Shown here piece by piece: positions 55,066 to 64,000 of a stretch of DNA of 64,000 nt; position 1 is the stretch's first letter; the number at the start of each line of letters is the position of its first letter. The DNA comes from Luscinia megarhynchos. Taxonomy: Eukaryota; Chordata; Aves; Passeriformes; Turdidae. The position numbers and the translations under genes are program-made. The stretch is taken from NCBI GenBank assembly GCA_034336665.1, contig CM067588.1, forward strand, positions 5,582,655-5,646,654, given 5' to 3'. A model generated the notes under the pieces. That model worked only from the letters and a program-made list of their open reading frames with translations, did no database searches and was not told where the DNA came from.

Positions 55066-58000
55066 ACTCCCTGCCCGCTGCTCGCTCCGTGCCCACCTGG
55101 GATCCCGGGGTGCCAGCGTCCCTGGGGCAGCAGGCAGGACAGGAGCTGGTCCCTGCTCGGTGTGCTGGGTGCAGCCCTTCACCCATGGGTGCTTCCAGGC
55201 CTCGTTTCGCCGTCCAGCCGTGATGATGACGTGGCAGAGCTGCAGCCCACGGTGCAGGGGAAAGTACTGGGGTTCAGGGCTTTTCTCCTTGCTTCCTTCT
55301 CCCTTGTGAGGTGCTCGAGTGTTGGCAGCACTGTGGCAGCTTGGGGCAGGGACTGGACCTGGAAATTATGTTGTGGGAATAGTTAAAGAAATGAAAACTT
55401 CTCTTGCCCAAACTCAGCTTTTGTTTGCACAAGTGTGAGTTTGCCACAGGCTCAGTAACATCACACAGAGACGGACACTGCCCTCAGTGATGGGTCTGAA
55501 AGGTTTGCAATGGACTGACAGCATTAGAAAGCCAGGACAGAAGGATGGGAAGGACTGGTTAAGGATGAATGGGAGACAGAATGAGGGCAGAGAGCAGCTC
55601 CAGAGACAGGATGAGGAATTGAAAGGGAGAACACTTTTCCCTCTTAACCATTTACTATACTATTCTTTCACCTCTCTTCTTAAAGTGACCAGCAATGAAG
55701 ATGGCAGCTCTGCCTGGAAGTGCTGAGGACACAGCCAGCCTTGAGCTTGGTCCTTCTGGCTGAGGAAGTCTCCCGATTATGCAGTGGAGTGGTAACTTTG
55801 CTTTCTCATACTACAGGGACCATTATTCCATAGCCCCTCACCGTTCTGAGGCTGACCCAAGTTTCAGGATGTGCTAGCAGGAGTCTTTAATCTCTGTTCC
55901 TCGCTGGCTGGCATCTCCAGCGTCAGGGCTGGTTGTTTAGCAACAACCACTGGGCTCAGGCACCACTGTCCCCGTGGCTGGGCTGCAGCCTGGCTCTGCA
56001 GGCTGCTCTGGGAGCCAGGGAGGGCTGGATTTGCCCCCTGAAGGGGTTTTGGTGGATTGTGGCGGAGGCCGCAGGCGCTGCGGATTTTTCGCGTCCTTTG
56101 CGCAGAGCCGCCATTTGCACCGGCAGTGCGGCGCAGGGACGCGGAGGGAAGAACCCAACAGACTCTACGTGCCACTCCCCACTTCCTTTGCCATCTCCAT
56201 CTCCCCTCCTTTCTGTCAGATTCCATAGGGAATTTCAGCCTCTTACTGCAGTCATCCCAACCCCTCCTGACTCACCGAGCCTTCGCTGGCTGTGGCTCCC
56301 TCGGAGCCTCGTGCCTCCCGCAGCGCCGGATCCGCAGAGCAGGGCAACAACAGCAACAGCAGCCACAACGGGGTCCCTGCAGCCAGAGAGACAGGCATAA
56401 ATACACACACACACACTGACACACAGGAGAACAGTCCCAGACAGCTGGGGAGGGGGTTCTGTACGGCCAGGAGCTGGACTGAGGCACTGTTGTGATGCTG
56501 GGTTGATGGGTGGGCTGAGTCTGTTTTCCTGAGCATTGGTTGTGTGGACAGCTCTTTGTGGCTCTCCCCATCATGGCTGTGGGGTAGAGGAGACCTTGCT
56601 TTGTAAAGCTAGTGCTGTTTCATGGCTTTCAAGGAGGTGCCACTGGCTGCTGAGTGTGTTCAGTGTATTTGGTTTAATTCCTTTTGCCACCGTGTTTTGG
56701 CCCCAGCGATGGTTTAACTGTGCCTAAATGCAGGGAGGGTAAGGAGACGGATAAAAGAGGAGTTATTTCAATGTTAAACTTCAGCTGTAAATCTCATTAC
56801 TCAGGAATTGAGGTTACTGTCAGCAGGTAAATCTGTTGGACTGGCAGGAAACAAGGCTAAGAAGGGGACATGGCATATTTCTGTAGGACAGCAGTGACTG
56901 TGTGCACAGGGGTGGCACTGTCACCACGAGCTGTACCTGGGTAACTGCTCCGTGATCGCTCTCTGCACAGTGCCACAAAAGGACTGGGGAAAGCTGTGAT
57001 TTCTCCCTCCCTCTGACACTTGTGTGTGTGACAGCTGATTCATTTTCCTCTCTCTGGGTTTCCCCGCTCTGGGGAGTGGGGTTTGCTCTGCCTGGGCCCT
57101 GGTGCAGCAGCGTGACGCAGCGTTCGGCCCCACGCCGGCAAAGCACACGCAGTTTGCTCGGGCGCTGCGACCGCTCGGGGTTCGGGGAGGGAAGGGCAGG
57201 ATTTCACGTGCCCGTGATAGAAATTTAAAAGCATTACCTCCTCTTGTCTGCTAGTGAGGCAAGGCTCTGTGAGGGACAGCCAGCCATGATCTCCTCCTGC
57301 ACTTGTTTTGCCGATGGTCATGTTACATCTGTGACGCAGACGAATTTTGCTGTTGGTTCCCGTCGGTGCTTTAGGGAGTGGAGCTGGTGGGGGCACAAGC
57401 TTGAATATGGTTAGAAACATTCATTTCATGTTGATGTTAGAGTTCAAAGCCCACCTGAAGGGTCAGGGGAATCAGATCCCCCCAAAAGTGAAGGAATTGG
57501 GGTGAGCCCAGCAGCCCTGGCCATTTTGCTGCTCACAGAGCAGGCTCGGAGCCTGCAGCACTGCTGCTGCTGCTGTTCATTTCCATGTTATACAAATACA
57601 GCACTGGGCTCTGTGTCAGGAGCTTTCTGGTGCTGTGAGAAGCTTAAAGTCTACAAGCAAATGTTTTTCTTTTCTTATTTGGGAACATTCATTAAAATGT
57701 CTAAATGCCAAGTGTTCTACCCTCTCTCCTCTGACAAATCTCTCCCAGACCTATCCAGAAAATTCAGTGCTGCTGCGTAGGATTGCCAAAACTTTATCAT
57801 GGTGTTTTCTTACAGTTTAATAGGGGTATGGCTGAGGGGGAGAGTAAGATTTAATTTGGTTAAATATCTGTAATGCTGATGTTAATGGACAAGCATGTAG
57901 GCAAGAACAGGAGTTGTCCATAACCTCTTTATCTCTGTATATAGACAATCCCAAGCCCAGGCTGTGAGGAAAAAAGGGAATTATCCCATTCCCACCCACC

Positions 58001-61000
58001 CAGGCAATTTGGGTGCAAAGGCAGCAGTGGAAAAGGCCAAGCTGGAATGTCACAAAATGGTTCCACCAGCCCTCGGAGATGCCAGCGCCGTTTATCTGGC
58101 ACGGCGCCGAGAGCGGCACCGCGAGCCGCCTGCTGCAAGGTCACCCCCCTGACTCATGGGCAGCAACCAGTTGGTTCAGGAACTCCCAATCTGCTGCTCT
58201 TGCAACTGTGCCCATACCTGAACCTGGAGTGGAGGCTTGAAAATTAACATTACAGCAGCACGGGGGGGTACTGAGTCCAAAACTGTAGCTCCCAAAATCC
58301 CACGTCTCTGAAAGATTTTAAAATCCATATCAGTAATTTGGTTTTTTTGCTAGCTCCAAAAACTTTCTATTAGTTTCCTCATCCTTTTTTCCCCCAAAAC
58401 TTCCTCTGGACTGCTGGGAACCAGGAGTGACATGTATTTAAGGACTCACAGTCTGTTCTAGGAAGAAAACCTCTGTGTAAATTTGCATTTCTGTAGCTCA
58501 GGTGGGCTCTGCAGGCTCCCCAGGGCCTGTCAAGCCAGGGGTGCTTTCAGTTGCAGGTATCTCAGCTCAGGAGCTGTCTTGTACCCTTCCCCATTTTTCC
58601 CTGGTGTTCTTACTTGCCCATCTCACTTGTATTTTCAGCAGTCTCAGGACAGCACCAGCCCTGGATTTGCTCAGGGCTGGCTCTGCTTGTCTCAGCTTCC
58701 CAGGCAGCAGAGGAGTGGTTAATGCCTCTGAGCAAAATATTATTTAGTTCCCCAAAGTTCAACTTGGGGGCACATTCTGTGGACAAGAGGGACAGGGGGG
58801 AGCAGGGCAGGCCAAGCAGAGCTCTCCTGCTCCAGAGCTGCCAGCCCACCTTGCCAAGCCCCCAGCCCTGGGCAGCCTGACCTGCTCACCTGAGCCTGCA
58901 CCCTCCCCACGGTGATCCCTGCTCTGCAAAGGGACAGAGCCTGGCTGCCAGTGCTGCTGCCAGGGACGACTCCTCCTACAGGGAGGCAGATGTGATGGCT
59001 CGTCTGCTAAAAACTGAGCCAACACACTGTGATTCAGCCCTCCAGCTTTCCAAGGAAGAGCTATTTCTGAGTGAAGCTCAGCTCTTCAGCTCCCCCCACA
59101 AACACTCACAGTGCTCAGGAGTCCATCAGCAGCCACTGCCTTTGCATTTGGATATCCAGCTCAAATGATTCTAAAACACTGACAGGGGCTCCTGGACACA
59201 GGGTGGTATTTCAGGGATGGAATTATGGAAATCCTGGGAGCAGGGACAGACCAGCAGCTCGTGGGCTTGGGGGAGTCAGCCAGGAGTGTCTGGTCAGTGC
59301 TTTTCTCTAGCTGTTTTGCAGGTAGTGTTAAACTAAAGGCTTGTTTTTCAGATGTCTGGTTTGAAGGCAGGTTATACTTCAGTGAACATCTGGCTGGGTT
59401 TGTTTCCTTATGCTCCTCCCTGGCACAGGACATTCTTTTGTCTCTTGAATGACACAAAAGAGAAATATGGCTTCTCTTGCCATTACCTGGAGGAGCTGGA
59501 GCAGTGGTGTTGGGGGAACACCGTGTTCCTGAACTGACTGTACAAATCACAACAATCATCTCCCTGTGAGAGCTTTCAAGCCCTGCAATCAGTACTTTAC
59601 ATTCTAAAGTGATGCTTAGGTACAGCAGTTAGGAATAGAAAATGGCCTTTCTGGTTGCAGCTGCTTAGGTGGATCATTTGTTTGAGTGGAGTGAGTTTTG
59701 CAATGTGCTGCTCACTCAGGCTGTGTAGGACTAAATTTGATGAGTTTTTATTCCTGCTGCCCTTCCCTGACCTCAGCCATGTAAGTGCAGTGCTGTTCTT
59801 CCCCTCTGTGTTTGCCCAGTTTCACCTCACTGCTCCCTGTGAACTCTGGAGTCCTCCACAGGATCCAGGGCTTCAGCAGCTCCTCCAAACAGGCTGGGGG
59901 TCTGCCCAGGAACTCTCTGAGAGCAAAGCTGCAGGAAAACTGGGTAACTCCAGGCAAGCCAAAGCTATTTCAGATGAGCAGGGGGGGATCACAGGATGGG
60001 GAACCACAGCACTAATATCAAAGCACACCTCTAATGGTCACCATGCTAAAACAGACACTGCAGAGTGCCCTGGCACGTTCCCCTTCACAGGAATTACCAT
60101 CAGTGACTCAAATCAAGCAGGTCTGACTGTCCCATTGCTCACAAAAGCTCCACAGGTTTTACCCCCATCCTGTCCCAGTCATCAGCCTGCCTTGGGGTTT
60201 TGGGGGGTTTCAGACACAGTATCTGGCTTTTAACTCCATTTGGCCTGCACCTGTAAGGCTGCAGGAGCAGGACTGAAGGAACAGGCTACATTCAATTCAG
60301 GATTGTAATGTGGAGTTTTTACTGTGGTCTTAATAAAGGAAAAAAAAATCTCCCTTATGCTGTAAACTGGTGAAGGAAGTACCTGCTTTTTAACAGCAGT
60401 GGCACCTCCAGAGCTGTCTCCTAAGCACAAAAATCAATTTTCCAAAGCAGTGCAGCCCCTGCTCTGCCTCCCCTCAGCCCAACACCAGTGCTCCAGGCTG
60501 AGGGCTGGCTCCCAGTGCAAGTCAGAGCACATTTGTCCACAGCTGACCCACGCAGCACCAGGCTTGCACAACAAAGAGATGCAGTTGCAGGCTCCCCACG
60601 CCGAGGAGGCTTTTTTTGAAACCTTAGAAGTTCACTCACTTTCATTCCCCTTACAGGTCACCACTTGTACTGTCACACCCCTTGTCCTGCACCTGGCCTT
60701 GGGCTGATTCATTCTTTCACTGGGAGGATGATGCACCAAGCTCAGATTCTCAGCATGTAAAACAGGGATTATTTTCTCCAGGGGAGACCAGAGCCTGCTG
60801 AACCACGAGTTTCACCCCGTGATGTGAAAATGGAGGAAAAAATTCATGATGCACACTGAGATGTGTTTTGCTTTCTGTAAAAGCCCTGGAACTGCCTTCT
60901 ATAGAAGGTGTAGTTTGGGAAAAATCAGGTCTGTGACATCCAGGCTTGCCTTGTTCCTGCTCACTGAAGGTCTCAGGGTAGAGAGGAAGTTCCCTTTCAC

Positions 61001-61189
61001 AGGGAAGGCAGGATTCCCTTTTTGTCTTTGTGTCCTATGGAATGTATAAAGCAGTGTGAAGTCCATGAAAGGCTTTGAGTTGTTCCTCTGAAAGAAGCTA
61101 CAGAACAGCACTGCCACTAAAACACCTGAAAAAGCCACAGAATGATATTGTACTTTCCCTACTACTATTTACTGAAAGTCCAGACCACT
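55066..61189. other. Unique sequence, probably intron or exons of the miR-29 host transcript
   Basis: Largely repeat-poor DNA with a microsatellite-like ACACACACACAC run at 56403. GAGCCGCCATTTGCACC at 56105 contains a YY1-type GCCGCCATTT word, with moderate CpG content at 56050-56160 and 56270-56340. No coding exon was recognised. Non-coding exons cannot be delimited by eye. Confidence 0.4.
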
Positions 61190-61194
61190 GTGAC

Positions 61195-61385
61195 CAAGCC
61201 AAGGACAGGGACAGGGTGACAGTGCAGGGGCTGGGATGGAATTCCCAGAGCTGTGGCTGCCCCATCCCTGGCAGTGTCCAAGGCCAGGCTGGACACCCTG
61301 GGCCAGGGGAAGGTGTCCCTGCCATGGCAGAGGTGGCACTGGGTGAGCTTTAAGGTCTCTTCCAACCCAAACCATCCTGTGCTCC
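61195..61385 (+). mobile_element. CR1 LINE 3' fragment
   Basis: CAGAGCTGTGGCTGCCCCAT, CCAAGGCCAGGCTGGACACC and TCTCTTCCAACCCAAACCAT match the sense CR1 3' end. Confidence 0.9.
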
Positions 61386-63185
61386 TGTTTCCCTGCCCCT
61401 GTGCACACTCCCAGCACCCTGAGCTGCTCCTTTCCCCTGCCCAGACACACTGGGAGCCTTGGAAAGGAGAGCACAGACAGAGGAACCCTTCCCAAAACAT
61501 GCACCTGCACCCTGCCAAGAAGGGCTGACACCTTCTGGGGAGCTTGTGAAGGCAACAGGACCAACTCCAGGTAGCCTGGAGGAGGAGCAGCAGCATCTTA
61601 ATTATGCTGAAGTGAAACCTGGTTTTATCAAAACTATAAATAATAAATGAGCCATTGGTCTTCATCTGCTGCATGGTATTTCTGGCAAAGCTGGTCTCCT
61701 TTGCAGAGGGGAAGATGTGCAGAGGTTTTCAGTCCTTCTAAGTCTCATACTTTGACACAAGTTCCCATTTTCAGCAGCACAGAATTAAGTGACATTTCCT
61801 CCAACTATTTTTCGAAACCCTAATGAAGATTTCTTTGTAATGCTTTCTACTGAGGCAAGGAAAAAGCAAAGTTCACTGTGAGCCTGTTTCTCAGAGCTGC
61901 TGCTGTGATTCTGTGTCTGTGCTGCACCTGCCCCTCCTCAGCAGCAGCTCTTGGTGCAGCTTTTCAGGAGTAAATCTCACCTGAAAATAGAGGGTGTCTC
62001 ATAAATAACTGTGCCAGCAGGCAGGCACTGGGGAGGGAACCTGCTTTCCACTTGTCTTTCACCCTGTTGCCCCAGATAATGGATTTAGAAACGACAGCAA
62101 ATATCCAGGCACAGGAATCTAGTGCAGTTATTTCCCCTTCCTCCACCCCTCTTTCTTGGAAGGACAAGCTCTTGTCTCTGAGCTTTGCCCCTGCTGCCTG
62201 GGAGTGCATCAGGATGGGGCAGATTTTTGGATGTGGTTACAACAGGGATACACAGAGTTGCCAAAACCCCAGAGCATCAATAAGTGAAACTGCTGCCTCC
62301 AGTTGTGCTTTGTTCCATTTCACACTGGCCTCTGCTCCAGCACAGGTCAGACATTTATCCAAGGGTTGATAGCTCCTGAATTATGCATGTGTGGAGCAGT
62401 TCAGAGCTTCTCAACACCCCCTCTGCTCTGAGCTCTGGACACTGCAGGTTAAGTGCCCTGCTGCAGTTCCAGGAACCATCAGCCATCCATTCTCACACCC
62501 TCCTTCCTCAACAACTTCCCCTGAACCATTTACAGTTCCATTTATGAATGCTCTCCTTTTGTTCTGACCCACACTCAAAGAACTTTCAACCCAATTTATT
62601 TTCATTCTGCCTGCAGAATTCAGAAGTTGTCTCACAAAAATCTGCAAGTCCTTGCTCATTTAAAGCCCAGGAACTGCTGTGGAGGAAGTTCCATCAGGAC
62701 ACTCACATTTCCTTTCCCTGTCACAAAAAGCACCTGATCTGTCCTGTACTGTCTGATCAGTGAGTGACAGAAAGCCAGAATGTCTCTGTCTTGGACAGAA
62801 TGAGGTTCATAGCCTGGCTTCATCTGCAGTGAAATGGAAAAAGTGTTTCTGTACCACACAAACTTCCCACACTCACCCCATCAGCATCGTGCTCTGCACT
62901 AGCAAGAAATAAAACCTTGGCAATCACTTGCTGGGAAGAACTTGAGTGCATTCCACCTGGCTAGGGCAGGGAGCAACACTCACTGCCAGGCTGGGGGTTC
63001 TTCCTCACCACATATTCAACTTCTTCTCAACCATCCACAAGATGCCACAAAAAAATATCCATAAAGTAGCTAAGGCCAAGGTAACTGTCTTGCTGTCTAA
63101 TCAAATTAAATAAATGAATTTTTCTCTAGGTACGGTGGAGATGAAGGATTTTCTCCCTCAGCCTGCAGCCATGCACAAGATGTGT
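61386..63185. other. Unique sequence upstream of mir-29b-2
   Basis: Repeat-poor DNA presumed to belong to the miR-29 host transcript. No protein-coding exon was recognised. Confidence 0.4.
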
Positions 63186-63187
63186 CT

Positions 63188-63268
63188 TCCTCTGGAAGCT
63201 GGTTTCACATGGTGGCTTAGATTTTCCCACTTTGTATCTAGCACCATTTGAAATCAGTGTTCTAGGAG
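63188..63268 (+). ncRNA. MIR29B2: mir-29b-2 precursor hairpin
   Basis: The 3p arm at 63239-63261 contains the full miR-29b mature sequence, with seed AGCACCA and the 3' terminal AGTGTT hexamer. The 5p arm at 63199-63220 reads CTGGTTTCACATGGTGGCTT plus AG, the miR-29b-2 star strand. Both arms pair around the loop ATTTTCCCACTTTGTATC, and TCTGGAAG pairs with TTCTAGGAG-type sequence at the base. The 5p arm distinguishes 29b-2 from 29b-1. miR-29 represses extracellular-matrix, DNA methyltransferase and anti-apoptotic genes in vertebrates. In mammals it is processed from a host RNA shared with mir-29c, which normally follows about 0.5 kb downstream. The same-strand position after CD34 agrees with human synteny. 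Confidence 0.97.
63239..63261 (+). ncRNA. MIR29B2: miR-29b-3p mature strand
   Basis: Matches the known 23-nt miR-29b guide by eye from TAGCACCATTTGAAATC to the final AGTGTT. Confidence 0.97.
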
Positions 63269-63744
63269 CAAGAATTACAGCGTGGGAGGAGACCAACACC
63301 TGCTCACTTCAACAGCATCCTCTGCTCCTCACATCAGCCCCTTTTCCAAAGATTTTTTTTTGCCAGCCATCCACTTTGTAACATCATCTGATTTTAGACA
63401 CTTCTCCAACCACTGTATGCACCCTCCCAAGCCAGGGCCACAGCAGCACAGCCTCGTGCTCGTGTACTTCTGCTTAATAAACAATGGATATGAGCTCAAG
63501 TTGTCCAGAGTAAAGTGATCCACAGCTTGCATGAAAACCAACGTGGTACCTCCTGTACCCTGACAGGCAGAGGGTGTTTGATACCCAAAACTAGATCAAC
63601 ATTCCATTTACTGCCTCAGAGCAAAAGGATTTCCACTCCCTGCTTGGGGACTCCACCATCACAGGATTCTCATCCCATAGCTCTGCAGATACAGAAATCT
63701 GACCTCAGCAGTCAAACACAGAAGTGCCTTCTGCAATCCCAGAC
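63269..63744. other. Unique sequence between mir-29b-2 and the window end repeats
   Basis: The mir-29c hairpin, expected by mammalian spacing near here, was looked for and not found. Confidence 0.5.
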
Positions 63745-63812
63745 TGGTTTGGGCTGGAAGGGACCTTAAAGATCATCCTGTTCCAACCCTCTGCCATGGG
63801 CACCATGAAGAT
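63745..63812 (-). mobile_element. CR1 LINE fragment, reverse orientation
   Basis: GACTGGTTTGGGCTGGAAGG, GACCTTAAAGATCATCCTGT and CAACCCTCTGCCATGGGCAC match the antisense CR1 end closely. Confidence 0.9.
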
Positions 63813-64000
63813 GCCACACAGCACACACAGACCTCACTCCTTTTTCGTAGAGTCATTCTCCAGCACACACACACAGACCCCACTCCTTTTTCCACAATCA
63901 TTTTCCAGCACACACACACAGACCCCACTCTTTTTCCAGAATAATTTTCCCAGCACACACAGACCCCACTCTTTTTTCCAGAATAATTTCCCAGCACACA
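63813..64000. repeat. Tandem repeat, about 45-bp unit, continuing past the window
   Basis: Units contain CAGCACACACACACAGACCC, CACTCCTTTTTCC and an AATCATTTTCC/AATAATTTTCC segment. About four copies are visible and the last is cut by the window end. Confidence 0.92.

Noticed and set aside
53915..55309. 464-codon frame starting in the CCAAT promoter region
   Set aside because: It runs through the composite minisatellite; composition is that of the repeat.
63269..64000. mir-29c hairpin
   Set aside because: Searched for the TAGCACCATTTGAAATCGGT core after mir-29b-2 and found none within the window.

Overview
The window is vertebrate nuclear DNA, almost certainly from a bird. More than a dozen fragments read as CR1 LINE 3' ends, the dominant avian retroposon. 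A spliced CD34 gene and a miR-29b-2 hairpin fix the locus. Minisatellites are very dense and GC content is high, which suits a small (micro)chromosome. The species is not determined; the number of recent solo LTRs hints at a songbird (inference).

Layout. Positions 1-14100 are intergenic: CR1 pieces, several tandem arrays and some low-CpG stretches that look like non-coding regulatory DNA. I found no exon there. Positions 14.1-30.5 kb carry CD34 on the plus strand: eight coding exons, 375 codons, consistent splice phases and clear similarity to mammalian CD34. Its first intron holds three large minisatellites and an LTR. A further minisatellite starts at the exon 4 splice donor. Intron 7 contains a plausible alternative 3' end. 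Positions 30.5-35 kb are CR1, solo LTRs and a 10-bp-unit array. Positions 36.1-38.6 kb are CpG-rich, with a ZNF143-type promoter motif at 37.56 kb. Positions 38.6-52 kb mix arrays, solo LTRs and unique sequence. Positions 52.5-54.0 kb form a second CpG-rich region with three regularly spaced CCAAT boxes. Positions 55-63 kb are mostly unique sequence, ending at mir-29b-2 (63.19-63.27 kb).

The order CD34, then mir-29b-2 on the same strand, is that of human 1q32 (CD34, then the MIR29B2/MIR29C host gene). The two CpG-rich regions are therefore the best candidates for promoters of the miR-29b-2/c host transcript. The miR-29c hairpin is not inside the window.

Two solo-LTR families can be delimited by target-site duplications: one with 5-bp and one with 5-6-bp duplications. 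One copy interrupts a CR1 element and another lies 75 bp upstream of CD34 exon 2. No CRISPR array, rRNA or tRNA was found. Nearly all long open frames are translations of tandem repeats and are not genes.
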